A DNA stretch of 64,000 bases from Comamonas testosteroni (lineage in GTDB: Bacteria; Pseudomonadota; Gammaproteobacteria; Burkholderiales; Burkholderiaceae_C): the NCBI RefSeq assembly GCF_000761245.1, contig NZ_AWOR01000078.1, positions 62,001 to 126,000 on the forward strand, in the 5' to 3' direction. The position numbers and the translations under genes were made by a program. Numbering within the stretch: position 1 is the first letter of the stretch; every line of letters starts with the position of its first letter. Positions 42,146 through 51,415 of this stretch are shown here, piece after piece. The notes under the pieces are model-generated. The model saw only the letters and a list, made by a program, of their open reading frames with translations. It was not told the origin of the DNA and did not search any database.

Positions 42146-43531
42146 ATGACATCTCTAGATATTCAGCTGCTGCTGACCGCCCTGGTCAGCGTGTTGGTGC
42201 TGGTCGCCTTGATTGTTTCGCGCATCAAGCTGCACCCGCTGCTGGCCCTGCTCATCGTCTCGGTCGGCGTCGGCTTTGCCACCGGCATGGATCCGGAGGC
42301 CATCGTCAAGCAGCTGACCAACGGCGCGGGCAAAACGCTGGGCGCCGTAGGCGTCGTGATCGCGCTGGGCGCCATGCTGGGCAAGATCCTGGCCGATGCG
42401 GGCATCACCGAGCAGATCGCCGAAGCCATTCTCAGGCACTCCTCCGATCGCATGATCCCCTGGGCCATGACCCTGGTGGCCTTCATCGTCGGCATCCCGA
42501 TGTTCTTCGAAGTCGGCCTGGTGGTCATGCTGCCGCTGATCTTCAGCGTGGCGCGCAAGCTGGAGGGCCAGGCCCGCTTCAAGGGCTCGGCCTATGTCTA
42601 CGTCGGCGTGCCCGTGATCTCGGCACTGGCGGCCATGCACGGCATGGTTCCGCCCCACCCCGGCCCCCTGACCGCCATCGCCACCCTCAAGACCACGGTC
42701 GGCCCGACCATGCTGTACGGCTTTCTGGCCGCCATTCCGGCCATGGTTCTCGGCGGCCCGCTCTATGGCGCGTTCATCGCCCCGCGCATGAGCACCAAGC
42801 CCGACCAGGCCTTGCTCGACCAGTTCACCATCACCGAGAAAGCCGCTGCCGGCCCGCAGCCCAGCATCGCCCTGGGCGTGCTGGCGGCCCTGCTGCCCGC
42901 CATTCTGATGCTGATCCATGCCGTCGCCGAAATGCTGCTGCCCAAGGACGCGGCAGCCATGCATGTGGCCAGCTTCCTGGGCAATCCCCTGATCGCCATG
43001 CTGCTGGGCGTGCTGTTCGCCATCGTGGCCCTGGTCATGGCCCGTGGCGGCGACACCGAAAAGCTGCGCGACGCGCTGGGCAAGAGCCTCAAGCCGATTG
43101 CCTCCATCATCATGATCATTGCCGGCGGCGGCGCCTTCCAGCAGATGCTGACCAGTGCCAAGGTCGGTGATGCCATCGTCCATCTGACCCAGCAGTTCGC
43201 CTTCCCGCCGCTGATCCTGGGCTGGCTGATCGCCATGCTGCTGTCCGTCTCCACCGGCAGCGCCACCGTGGGCATCGTGGGCGCTGCCGGCCTGCTCGCG
43301 CCGCTGGCGGGGGCCGACCCCAGCCTGAACCTGCCCCTGCTGGCCCTGTCCATCGGCTGCGGCTCGCTGTTCTTCAACTATGCCAACCACGCCGGCTTCT
43401 GGATGGTCAAGGAATCCTTCGGCATGACCATGGGCGAAGCCACCAAGACCATCTCGGTCGTGCAGTCCATCGTGGCCGTGGTGGGCCTGATCATGGTGCT
43501 GCTCTTCAACGCGCTCATCACCGTGCATTGA
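42146..43531 (+). CDS. GntP-family carboxylate/gluconate permease
   Basis: The 461-residue transporter has 12-14 hydrophobic segments. It starts MTSLDIQLLL with AAGG upstream. GntP-family features are LHPLLALLIVSVGVGFATGM in the first helices, HGMVPPHPGPLTA in the middle and NYANHAGFWMVKESFGM near the C terminus. The family imports gluconate and related organic acids with protons. Located between tcuR and tcuA, it probably carries tricarballylate or citrate-like acids, taking the place of the MFS transporter TcuC of Salmonella; that substrate is an inference. Confidence 0.88.
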   Translation: MTSLDIQLLLTALVSVLVLVALIVSRIKLHPLLALLIVSVGVGFATGMDPEAIVKQLTNGAGKTLGAVGVVIALGAMLGKILADAGITEQIAEAILRHSSDRMIPWAMTLVAFIVGIPMFFEVGLVVMLPLIFSVARKLEGQARFKGSAYVYVGVPVISALAAMHGMVPPHPGPLTAIATLKTTVGPTMLYGFLAAIPAMVLGGPLYGAFIAPRMSTKPDQALLDQFTITEKAAAGPQPSIALGVLAALLPAILMLIHAVAEMLLPKDAAAMHVASFLGNPLIAMLLGVLFAIVALVMARGGDTEKLRDALGKSLKPIASIIMIIAGGGAFQQMLTSAKVGDAIVHLTQQFAFPPLILGWLIAMLLSVSTGSATVGIVGAAGLLAPLAGADPSLNLPLLALSIGCGSLFFNYANHAGFWMVKESFGMTMGEATKTISVVQSIVAVVGLIMVLLFNALITVH

Positions 43532-43821
43532 GGCCGGCCGTCCCGGCCACCGGGGCTGCAGCGCAGCGGCCCTAGCGCCTGCCGCCGGGCCGCAGTCCGT
43601 GGCGCATGACCGCATCGCGCCGGCTTGCGCCCGCGGCACAACCAATCCATCACGATTGGTGATACCCCCATCCCCCAACCCCGCTGCACGGGTGAGGCGG
43701 TGCTCACTACAGTGGCGTTCAACTCCAATCTGACCCTGTCAACCGCGCTCCGGCAGCGGAAATGACAGAGGACATCCACCCACGTTGAACCGCTGCAGGC
43801 ATCGCCCCGTGGCAGCCCATC
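43532..43821. other. 290-bp gap between permease and tcuA
   Basis: No gene is seen. The length suggests a second promoter for tcuA or a processing site. I see no strong hairpin with a T-run and no clear promoter match. Confidence 0.4.
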
Positions 43822-45273
43822 ATGAAAACTGAAGCCTTTGACACCGATGTACTCGTCATCGGTGGTGGCAATGCCGCCCTGTGCGCCGCGCTGATGGCAC
43901 GCGAAGCCGGCAGCCGCGTGCTGCTGCTTGAATCCGCTCCGCGCGCCTGGCGCGGCGGCAACTCCGGCCACACCCGCAATCTGCGCTGCATGCACGACGC
44001 TCCCCAGGACGTGCTGGTCGAGGCCTATCCCGAAGAAGAGTACTGGCAGGACTTGCTCAAGGTCACGGGCGGCATCACCAACGAGCATCTGGCGCGCATG
44101 GTGATCCGCGCCTCCTCGACCTGCCGCAACTGGATGCGCAGGCATGGCGTGCACTTCCAGCCGCCGCTGTCGGGCGCGCTGCATGTGGCGCGCACCAATG
44201 CCTTTTTCATGGGCGGCGGCAAGGCGCTGGTGAATGCCTATTTCCGCAGCGCCGAAAAGCTGGGCGTGGAAATCCGCTACGAGTCGCCCGTGGACAAGCT
44301 CGAAATCGAGAACGGCCGGTTCCAGGCTGCATGGGTCAAGACCAAGGACGGAAGCCAGCGCATCACGGCCAAAAGCTGCGTGCTGGCGGCGGGCGGCTTC
44401 GAGTCCAACCGCGAATGGCTGCGCGAGGCCTGGGGCCAGAACGAGCGCGGCGAATGGCCGGCCGACAACTTCATCATCCGCGGCACGGCCTTCAACCAGG
44501 GCGTGCTGCTCAAGCACATGCTGGAAGTGCAGCAGGCCGACGGCTTGGGCGATCCCACGCAGGCGCACATGGTGGCCATCGATGCCCGCGCCCCGCTGTA
44601 CGACGGCGGCATCTGCACGCGCATCGACTGCGTCTCGCTGGGCGTGGTGGTGAACCGCGATGCCCAGCGCTTTTATGACGAGGGCGAGGACTTCTGGCCC
44701 AAGCGCTATGCGATCTGGGGTCGTCTGGTGGCCCAGCAGCCCGGCCAGATCGCCTACTCCATCATCGACAGCAAGGCCATAGGCCGCTTCATGCCGCCGG
44801 TGTTCCCCGGCGTGAAGGCCGACTCCCTGCCCGAGCTGGCGCAAAAGCTGGGTCTGGACGTGGACACCTTCATGGCCACGCTCGATGCCTACAACGGCAG
44901 CTGCAAGGTCGGCCATTTCGACCATACCGCGCTGGACGACTGCCACACCGAAGGTCTGGCCCCGGCCAAGACGCACTGGGCGCGCCCGCTCGATACCGGC
45001 CCCTACTACGGCTATGCGCTGCGCCCCGGCGTGACCTTCACCTATCTGGGCCTGAAGGTGGACGATACGGCTGCCGTGCGCTTCAAGGACCAGCCCAGCC
45101 GCAACCTGTTCGTGGCCGGCGAAATGATGGCCGGCAATGTACTGGGCAAGGGCTACACGGCCGGTGTGGGCATGTCGATCGGCACGGCCTTTGGCCGCAT
45201 TGCCGGGCGCAATGCCGCGCTGGCGGCTGCTGGCAAACCCGCTATCCATGGCGCCGTAAAGGACGAGGTCTGA
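43822..45273 (+). CDS. tcuA: FAD-dependent tricarballylate dehydrogenase
   Basis: TcuA oxidises tricarballylate to cis-aconitate. The 483-residue flavoprotein has an N-terminal dinucleotide motif (VLVIGGGNAALCAALMA, residues 10-26) and the fumarate-reductase-type layout: substrate-domain residues SGHTRNLRCMHD, FFMGGGKALVNAY, and a C-terminal FAD motif NLFVAGEMMAGNVLGKGYTAG. The length is like Salmonella TcuA (about 467). It is followed 3 bp later by tcuB, which reoxidises its FADH2. The similar fumarate-reductase flavoproteins are alternatives, but the tcuB neighbour decides it. Confidence 0.92.
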   Translation: MKTEAFDTDVLVIGGGNAALCAALMAREAGSRVLLLESAPRAWRGGNSGHTRNLRCMHDAPQDVLVEAYPEEEYWQDLLKVTGGITNEHLARMVIRASSTCRNWMRRHGVHFQPPLSGALHVARTNAFFMGGGKALVNAYFRSAEKLGVEIRYESPVDKLEIENGRFQAAWVKTKDGSQRITAKSCVLAAGGFESNREWLREAWGQNERGEWPADNFIIRGTAFNQGVLLKHMLEVQQADGLGDPTQAHMVAIDARAPLYDGGICTRIDCVSLGVVVNRDAQRFYDEGEDFWPKRYAIWGRLVAQQPGQIAYSIIDSKAIGRFMPPVFPGVKADSLPELAQKLGLDVDTFMATLDAYNGSCKVGHFDHTALDDCHTEGLAPAKTHWARPLDTGPYYGYALRPGVTFTYLGLKVDDTAAVRFKDQPSRNLFVAGEMMAGNVLGKGYTAGVGMSIGTAFGRIAGRNAALAAAGKPAIHGAVKDEV

Positions 45274-45276
45274 ATC

Positions 45277-46485
45277 ATGAGCATCCAATCCCTGCAAGAA
45301 CTGGGCAAGGAAGCCCGGACCCTGGCCACCGGCAAGGTCATCCCCATCCTCCCTGCCCCAACGGAAACCGCTGCCGAAGGCGAAGTGGCGCGTGTGATGC
45401 AGATCTGCAATGCCTGCCGCTATTGCGAAGGTTTCTGCGCCGTATTCCCGGCCATGACGCGCCGTCTTGAGTTCGGCAAGGCCGATGTGCATTACCTGGC
45501 CAATCTCTGCCACAACTGCGGCGCCTGCCTGCACGCCTGCCAGTACGCACCGCCGCACGAATTCGGCATCAACATCCCCAAGGCCATGGCCGAGGTGCGC
45601 GGCCAGACCTATGCCGACTATGCCTGGCCGCCCGCCATGGGCAAGCTGTACCAGAAGAACGGCCTGACCCTGTCCCTGGCACTGGTCGCCGGCCTGTTCC
45701 TGTTCCTGGCGCTGGCCGTCGCGGCGCAAGGCGGCATTGGCCAGCTGTGGAATGGAAATCTGGGCAACAACTTCTACAACCTGTTTCCGCACAATCTGCT
45801 GGTCGGCATCTTTGCGCCGGTGTTCCTGTTCGTGGTGTTCGCGCTGTTCATGGGCGTGCGCCGCTTCTGGCAGGACGTGAAGCCTGCCACCAGCAATGTG
45901 GATGTCAGCGGCCCGGCCGCTGCCGAAGCCACGCAGGACGTGCTGCGCCTGAAATACCTGGACGGCGGCCACGGTGACGGCTGTCACAACGAGGACGATG
46001 AGTACACGCTCAAGCGCCGCCGCTTCCACCACCTGACCTTCTACGGCTTCATGCTGTGCTTTGCAGCCACGGGCCTGGCCACGGTCTATCACTATGTCTT
46101 CGATCTGCCCGCGCCTTACGAGCTGCCCAGCCTGCCCAAGATTCTGGGCGCCCTGGGCGGCGTGAGCCTGATGATTGGCACGGCCGGCCTCTGGATGCTG
46201 AACCGCGCCCGCCATCCGCTGCATGGCGACGCCAAGCAAAAGCCCATGGACCTCGGCTTCATCGCCCTGCTGTTCCTCGTGGCCGCCAGCGGTCTGGCGC
46301 TATGGCTGGGCCGCGCCACGCCAGCTCTGGCACTGCTGCTGTGCCTGCACCTGGGCGCCGTGATCGCGCTGTTTGCCACCCTGCCCTACGGCAAGTTTGC
46401 CCACGGCGTGTTCCGCACGGCTGCGCTGCTGCGCCACAACACCGAAAAGCGCGAGCCCAGCCCCATCGGCCTGGGCGCTGATTGA
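45277..46485 (+). CDS. tcuB: Tricarballylate utilisation 4Fe-4S membrane protein
   Basis: TcuB transfers electrons from TcuA to the quinone pool. The 402-residue protein has two ferredoxin-type clusters, C44/C47/C50/C54 ([11 protein letters not shown]) and C78/C81/C84/C88 ([11 protein letters not shown]), followed by six membrane segments with histidines that may bind haem b. It follows tcuA by 3 bp. Both clusters are intact. It is also related to CitB-type proteins, so either name may appear in annotation. Confidence 0.92.
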   Translation: MSIQSLQELGKEARTLATGKVIPILPAPTETAAEGEVARVMQICNACRYCEGFCAVFPAMTRRLEFGKADVHYLANLCHNCGACLHACQYAPPHEFGINIPKAMAEVRGQTYADYAWPPAMGKLYQKNGLTLSLALVAGLFLFLALAVAAQGGIGQLWNGNLGNNFYNLFPHNLLVGIFAPVFLFVVFALFMGVRRFWQDVKPATSNVDVSGPAAAEATQDVLRLKYLDGGHGDGCHNEDDEYTLKRRRFHHLTFYGFMLCFAATGLATVYHYVFDLPAPYELPSLPKILGALGGVSLMIGTAGLWMLNRARHPLHGDAKQKPMDLGFIALLFLVAASGLALWLGRATPALALLLCLHLGAVIALFATLPYGKFAHGVFRTAALLRHNTEKREPSPIGLGAD

Positions 46486-46577
46486 GCGAAGCCCCATGAC
46501 AGGCACGCCCGCCGTGCCTGCTTTCAAAAAAAATCAGCCGGGATACCGGCATTCCTTTCCGACCAAGGAGACATCCC

Positions 46578-47561
46578 ATGATGAACAAACGCCATTTCCT
46601 GCGCGCCACGGCCGTGGCCGCCTGCCTGCTGAGCCTGGGCTCGGCGGCACAGGCCGCCCCCGACTGGCTGCCCAACAAGCCCGTGACGCTGGTCGTGGGC
46701 TTTGCCGCAGGCGGCGCCGCCGACGCGGCGGCGCGCATGATTGCCAAGAAGCTGGGCGAGAACATCGGCCAGACCGTGGTGGTGGACAACAAGGGCGGCG
46801 CGGGCGGCAATATCGCCCACCAGTTCGTGGCCAAGGCCCCGGCCGACGGCTCGGTGCTGCTGTTCGGCTCCATCGGCCCGCTGACGATTGCGCCCCACAT
46901 CATGAAGGTGGGCTACAACCCCTTCACCGATCTGGCACCCATCTCGGGCGGCGTGAACTTCCCCAATGTGCTGGTGGTGCACAAGGGCGCGGGCGTGAAG
47001 AACCTGGCCGAGTTCGTGGCCAAGGCCAAGAAGAGCCCCGGCAGCGTGGACTATGCCTCCACCGGCGCGGGCTCGGCCTCGCACCTGGCGGGCGAGCTGT
47101 TCAACCAGCGCGCCGGCGTGGAGATGGTGCACGTGCCCTACAAGGGCGGCGCGCCGGCCCTGCAGGACCTGCTGGGCGAGCGCGTCACCTCCTACTTCGC
47201 CGCGCCCCCGACGGCCCTGCCGCATGTCGAGAGCGGCAAGCTGATTCCGCTGGCCACCACGGGCCTGACGCGCCCCGCCTACATGCCCAATATCCCCACC
47301 GTGGCCGAAGCGGGCTTCCCCGGCTTCGAGGCACTGAACTGGTATGCCTTCGTCGCCCCCGGCAAGACCCCCACGCCGGTGCTGGACCGCTGGAACCAGG
47401 AGATCGTCAAGGTGCTCAAGGACCCCGGCGTGGCCGAGGCGCTCAAGGTCCACGGCCTGACGCCCCAGCCCACGACGCGCACCGAGTTCGCGGCCTTCAT
47501 GAAGAAGGAATACGAGCAATGGGGCAAGGTGGTCAAGGAGCGCAAGATCACCCAGAACTGA
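46578..47561 (+). CDS. Bug/TctC-family periplasmic receptor of the tcu cluster
   Basis: The 327-residue precursor has AAGGAG upstream of MMNKRHFLR and a signal peptide (residues 1-25, ending AQAA). The mature domain has the Bug pattern PVTLVVGFAAGGAAD, NKGGAGGN, TGAGSASHLAGE and HVPYKGGAP. It is third after tcuAB on the same strand and may bind tricarballylate or citrate, but without TctAB its transporter is not evident: the GntP-like permease needs no such receptor. It could serve a TctAB pair encoded elsewhere or act in signalling. Confidence 0.92.
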   Translation: MMNKRHFLRATAVAACLLSLGSAAQAAPDWLPNKPVTLVVGFAAGGAADAAARMIAKKLGENIGQTVVVDNKGGAGGNIAHQFVAKAPADGSVLLFGSIGPLTIAPHIMKVGYNPFTDLAPISGGVNFPNVLVVHKGAGVKNLAEFVAKAKKSPGSVDYASTGAGSASHLAGELFNQRAGVEMVHVPYKGGAPALQDLLGERVTSYFAAPPTALPHVESGKLIPLATTGLTRPAYMPNIPTVAEAGFPGFEALNWYAFVAPGKTPTPVLDRWNQEIVKVLKDPGVAEALKVHGLTPQPTTRTEFAAFMKKEYEQWGKVVKERKITQN

Positions 47562-47647
47562 GATCGTGTTCACGATCTGAGAGCACAAGCCCGCTCGCAC
47601 CGATGGCATAACGCGTGAATTGGGCGCAATCCAGGTCAGGGCGGTGA

Positions 47648-47732
47648 GCAAGGGCCTCGCTGGCCGCACCTCGCCGGCCGCACCGCCCCGCAGCGAGGCC
47701 GTCGTCCCCCTCCCGCGCAGCGAGAGAGGGCG
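47648..47732. repeat. Post-stop repeat, copy 2
   Basis: The copy contains AGCAAGGGCC, CGCCCCGCAGCGAGGCCG and TCGTCCCCCTC, then GCGAGAGAGGG. It lies between convergent genes, the Bug receptor and the AhpD-like gene, read in the latter's sense. The CCCCCTGAG end is missing. Confidence 0.75.
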
Positions 47733-47777
47733 CCGTGCAACGGGCGCCGTGCCACGGGTAAGCCGTGCAGCAGCAGC

Positions 47778-48263
47778 TCAGACGGTGATGGCCTTTTTCT
47801 CCACCGGTGCCGCAAAGCCCACGCACAGACGGTTCCAGACATTGATGCAGCCGATGGCGTAGCTGAGCTCCACGATCTCGCGCTCGCTGAAGTAGGGGCG
47901 CAGGGCCTCGAAGTCCTGCTGCCCGGGATGGGCCTGGCTCAGCTGGGTGCAGCGCTCGGCCCAGTTCAGCGCGGCACGCTCGCGCATCTCGAAGAAGTCC
48001 ACCTCGCGCCAGACCACCACGCTGTTGATGCGCTGCAGATCCTCACCGCGCGACAGCAGCTCGCGCACATGCATGTCCACGCAGAAGGCGCAGCCGTTGA
48101 TCTGCGAGACGCGCAAATAGACCAGCTCCAGCAGCTGCACACCGAGGCTGGAGCGCGCGATCTGGGCGTTGAGGCCGGCCTGCGCCTTGTAGAGCTCGGG
48201 GGCCAGCGCACGGAAGTCCAGGCGCGGCGTGGGGATGGCAATAGGATTGGCGATGTCGGCCAT
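47778..48263 (-). CDS. AhpD-like carboxymuconolactone decarboxylase-family protein
   Basis: The 161-residue protein carries the AhpD-type redox motif C58-AF-C61-VDMH65 (INGCAFCVDMHVRELL), expected to have alkylhydroperoxidase-like thiol activity rather than lactone decarboxylase activity. The start MADIANP has AAGGAG upstream. It lies downstream of an ECF sigma factor on the same strand. That combination occurs widely in actinobacterial and proteobacterial genomes, where the sigma factor is thought to respond to oxidative stress or redox state. It shares the fold of pcaC but not its residues. Confidence 0.9.
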   Translation of the reverse strand: MADIANPIAIPTPRLDFRALAPELYKAQAGLNAQIARSSLGVQLLELVYLRVSQINGCAFCVDMHVRELLSRGEDLQRINSVVVWREVDFFEMRERAALNWAERCTQLSQAHPGQQDFEALRPYFSEREIVELSYAIGCINVWNRLCVGFAAPVEKKAITV

Positions 48264-48501
48264 GTGAATACTCCTTGAGGCATTGCAGGCCCGCCCCTGC
48301 GGCCGGCCCATACCTCTTAGACGCGGCAGCAGCTCGGTTTGTGACAGGTGCCGCCATTTATCACTGGACTATCAATAAACATAGCTTCTATCGCTTGTCA
48401 CAAAACAAACTCAGCAATAAAACTATCTGAATCTGTTGATTGACATGCGGTAACAGCTATTGTTTTCTCGCCTTCTGCGACGGACGTCGCCCATCAGGCA
48501 A
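48264..48501. other. Gap between sigma factor and AhpD-like gene, with AGCTATC-type repeats
   Basis: It holds CATAGCTTCTATCGCTTG (about 48379) and GCGGTAACAGCTATTG (about 48448), both degenerate members of the AGCTATC family. No gene is visible. Confidence 0.5.
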
Positions 48502-49425
48502 TCAGGCACCCGGCACAAGCACGCGGGTCAGCTTGTCCGGATTGCGCAGTGTGTAGATGCGCCGGATCAGTCCGTCCTCGACCAGCAGCGTCTGCACCGA
48601 CTCCACCTGGCCGTCCACGCAGCGCACCAGACCCGGCAGGCCGTTGACACGCGCCAGATGCAGGGTCTGATCCTGCCCGTCGCGGCGCAGGCGCCGGGCC
48701 GTGGCGAAATACAGCAGCGCCAGGCGACGCCCGGTCTCCAGCACGCGGCCAAAGGATGCCACCTTGCCGCCGCCGTCGCTGATCAGCGCGGCGTCGGGCG
48801 CGAAGAGCGCCTGGATCTGCGCCAGATCGCCGCCCCGCGCAGCCTGGGCAAAGCGGCGCAGCAGCTCGGCATGGGCCTGTGCGGGCGCCTCGAATCGCGG
48901 CCGTCCGGCCTTCACATGGGCACGCGCACGATGCACCAGCTGGCGGCAGGCGGCCTCGCTGCGGCCCAGCGCCTGGGCCACTTCGGCGTAGTCGGCATCG
49001 AAGACCTCACGCAGCAAAAAGGCCGCGCGCTCCTCGGGCGTCAGTTGCTCCAGCACGAACAGCAGCGCCGTGGAGACATCGTGTGCCTGCTCCAGCAGCT
49101 CCTCGGCCGAGGGAGCGGCCTCGCTCCAGGGCTGGACCAGCGGCTCGGGCAGCCAGAAGCCCGCATAGTGCTCGCGCTCCACGCGCAGGCGCCGCAGCCG
49201 GTCTATGGCCAGCCGCGTGGCCGTGGTCACCAACCAGGCCTCGGGCAGGGCAATCGCGGCGCGCTCGCTGTCCTGCCAGCGCAGCCAGACATCCTGAACC
49301 AGATCCTCGGCCTCGGCCCGCTGGCCCAGCATGCGATAGGCCAGCCCGAACAGGCGCGGGCGATGGCGCTCGAATTCCTGCAGTCCCGCATCGGCGGACG
49401 GCGCAGCGTGGGAAGTGGGGCTCAC
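48502..49425 (-). CDS. ECF sigma factor with C-terminal SnoaL-like domain (SigJ type)
   Basis: The GTG start has AGGAG 8 bp upstream and gives 307 residues. Region 2 is RLFGLAYRMLGQRAEAEDLVQDVWLRW and region 4 is LTPEERAAFLLREVF with YAEVAQALGRSEAACRQLVHRAR. The last 110 residues (from about HAELLRRFAQAARGGD) form a SnoaL-like extension that in ECF41/SigJ factors regulates activity in place of an anti-sigma factor. The AhpD-like gene downstream is the usual partner and likely target. The extended frame upstream to 49521 has no ribosome-binding site. Confidence 0.9.
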   Translation of the reverse strand: MSPTSHAAPSADAGLQEFERHRPRLFGLAYRMLGQRAEAEDLVQDVWLRWQDSERAAIALPEAWLVTTATRLAIDRLRRLRVEREHYAGFWLPEPLVQPWSEAAPSAEELLEQAHDVSTALLFVLEQLTPEERAAFLLREVFDADYAEVAQALGRSEAACRQLVHRARAHVKAGRPRFEAPAQAHAELLRRFAQAARGGDLAQIQALFAPDAALISDGGGKVASFGRVLETGRRLALLYFATARRLRRDGQDQTLHLARVNGLPGLVRCVDGQVESVQTLLVEDGLIRRIYTLRNPDKLTRVLVPGA

Positions 49426-49550
49426 GTGATGTCTCCTGCAAATAGGCCGGGCCAGCCACCCAGTGTGACAGGCACCAAGCCTTAGACGCAGAACGCGCAG
49501 CTTTTGTGACAACGCAGCCAAAACAGGCAGAGCTCAAGCCAGGGACGGCA

Positions 49551-49619
49551 AGCAAGGGCCGCCCCGCAGCGAGGCCGTCGTCCCCCTCTGGGGGAAGCCG
49601 CGCAGCGGCTCAGGGGGGA
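49551..49619. repeat. Post-stop repeat, copy 3
   Basis: Read on the minus strand it begins 2 bp after the stop of the gamma-glutamyltransferase gene with CCCCCCTGAGCCGCTGCGCG, then a hairpin GGGGGAAG/CTTCCCCC-like block and CCTCGCTGCGGGGCGGCCCT. It is a clean and complete copy. Confidence 0.85.
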
Positions 49620-49621
49620 CC

Positions 49622-51238
49622 TCAATACCCCACCGCGCACCCGTCCTTGCGCGGATCGGAGCCCGCAATGTAATGCTCGCCGTCGCGCAGCACCAGCTGG
49701 GCGCCGCCAAAGGCGAACACGCCATGGCCGGCCTCCACGCTGACCTCATGGCCGCGTGCGCGCAGCTGTTCGACGACGCCGGCATCGAAGGACGGCTCCA
49801 CGGCCACGCCCTTGCCGCCGGTCACGCGCCAGCGCGGCGCATCGGCCGCAGCCTGCGGGTTCTGGCCGTAGCGCAGCACGCGCAGGGCCATCTGCAGATG
49901 GCCCTGGCTCTGCATGGGGCCGCCCATGACTCCGAACGCCATTTGCGGCGTGCCGTCGGCATGCATGGCAAAGGCCGGAATGATGGTGTGCGAGGGGCGC
50001 TTGTGCGGGCCGACCTGGTTGGCATGACCGGCCTCGGTGGTAAAGCCGTGGCCGCGGTTCTGCAGGCTGATGCCCGTGCCCGGCACGACCACGCCCGAGC
50101 CGAAGCCCATGTAGTTGGACTGAATGAAGGAGACCATCATGCCGCTGGCATCGGCCGCGGCCAGATAGACCGTGCCGCCGGGCCGGGGCGCGCCGTAGGT
50201 GGGTGCACTGGCCTGCTCGCGGTCTATGAGCTGGGCGCGCTCGCGCAGATAGCCACGATCCAGAAGCTGGGCGGGAGTGACGCGCATGTGGTCCAGGTCG
50301 GCGTTGTACTGGTGCAGGTCGGCAAAAGCCAGCTTCATGGCCTCGATCTGCAGGTGCACGCTGTCCACGCCGTCCAGCGGCTGCGATCCGATCGGATCGC
50401 CACCCGCACCCAGCTCGTCGAGCATGCCCAGCGCCATCAGCGCCGCAATGCCCTGGCCGTTGGGCGGGATCTCGTGGATCACCGAGTCGCCGAACTTCTG
50501 CGACACCGTGCCCACCCAGTCGGCCTGGTGCGCGGCCAGATCTTCCTCGCTCATCACGCCGCCGCAGGCCCGCGCATGCGCGGCCATCTTTTGCGCCAGC
50601 GCGCCGCGGTAAAAGGACTCGCCCAGGGTCTCGGCAATCTCCTCCAGCGTGCGCGCATGGGCGTCGCTCCTGAACACCTCACCGGCCCGGGGCGCACGGC
50701 CGCCAGGCAGAAAGCACTCGGCAAAGCCGGGCTGGTCGCCCAGCTTCTTGCCACCCAGCTCCCACAGCGTGGCAATGGTGGGCGAGACCGCGAAACCGTT
50801 GCGCGCATAGTCGATCGCAGGCCGGGCCACCTGCGCGAAGGGCAGCTTGCCGAAGCGCTTGGACAGAGCCACCCAGGCCGAGACGGCGCCGGGCACGGTC
50901 ACGGCATTCCAGCCCTTCTCCGGTATGCCGCCCAGCTGGGCAAAGTAGTCGGGCGTCCAGCCCGCAGGCGAGCGGCCCGAGGCGTTGAGGCCATGCAGCT
51001 CCTTGCCGTCCCAGACGATGGCAAAGCCGTCGCTGCCGATGCCGCAGCCCGTGGGCTCGACCACCGTGAGCGTCATCGCCGCGGCCAGCGCCGCATCCAC
51101 GGCGTTGCCGCCGGCCTGCAGCATGGAAAGGCCGGCCTGCGCGGCCAGCGGCTGCGAGGTGCTGACCACGTTGCGCCCCAGCACCGGCGAGCGGTGCGAG
51201 GCATAGGGAAGCGTCCAGTCCTTGACGAGGTTGGTCAT
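49622..51238 (-). CDS. Gamma-glutamyltransferase family protein
   Basis: The 538-residue Ntn hydrolase has the catalytic threonine T356 (PGGTVYLAAADASG) that becomes the small-subunit N terminus after autocleavage, and the downstream SNYMGFGSGVVVPGTG and GGPMQSQGHLQM motifs. No signal peptide is seen, so it is a cytoplasmic relative, such as the oxamate amidohydrolase or cephalosporin-acylase-like group, rather than periplasmic Ggt. The start MTNLVKDW is near the conserved core. A Bug receptor gene lies upstream on the same strand and may deliver the substrate. The exact amide is unknown. Confidence 0.9.
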   Translation of the reverse strand: MTNLVKDWTLPYASHRSPVLGRNVVSTSQPLAAQAGLSMLQAGGNAVDAALAAAMTLTVVEPTGCGIGSDGFAIVWDGKELHGLNASGRSPAGWTPDYFAQLGGIPEKGWNAVTVPGAVSAWVALSKRFGKLPFAQVARPAIDYARNGFAVSPTIATLWELGGKKLGDQPGFAECFLPGGRAPRAGEVFRSDAHARTLEEIAETLGESFYRGALAQKMAAHARACGGVMSEEDLAAHQADWVGTVSQKFGDSVIHEIPPNGQGIAALMALGMLDELGAGGDPIGSQPLDGVDSVHLQIEAMKLAFADLHQYNADLDHMRVTPAQLLDRGYLRERAQLIDREQASAPTYGAPRPGGTVYLAAADASGMMVSFIQSNYMGFGSGVVVPGTGISLQNRGHGFTTEAGHANQVGPHKRPSHTIIPAFAMHADGTPQMAFGVMGGPMQSQGHLQMALRVLRYGQNPQAAADAPRWRVTGGKGVAVEPSFDAGVVEQLRARGHEVSVEAGHGVFAFGGAQLVLRDGEHYIAGSDPRKDGCAVGY

Positions 51239-51305
51239 ATCTAAGTCCGATCAGTGATTCAAGTGCGCTGCGCATAAGACTGGCACCTCCAACGGCGCAT
51301 GCCGA

Positions 51306-51412
51306 GCAAGGGCCGCCCTGCAGCGAGGGCGTGGCCCCCTCCCGCGCAGCGAGAGAGGACGCCCGGTCAGGGGGAAGGCGCGGGGCCGCCCAGGCGAAGC
51401 GACTCAGGGGGT
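51306..51412. repeat. Post-stop repeat, copy 4
   Basis: On the minus strand it starts after the Bug receptor stop with CACCCCCTGAGTCGCTTCGC, followed by a G/C-rich hairpin block, CCTCTCTCGCTGCGCGGGAG and the GGCCCTTGC end. It is longer than other copies because of an added segment (about 51362-51395). Confidence 0.8.
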
Positions 51413-51415
51413 GTT

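Noticed and set aside
43378..46239. A 953-codon open frame on the minus strand opposite tcuA and tcuB
   Set aside because: It is a product of high GC content with G/C-ending codons on the true strand. Its translation is low-complexity (His/Ala/Gly/Gln-rich) with no domain, and tcuA and tcuB are clearly real.
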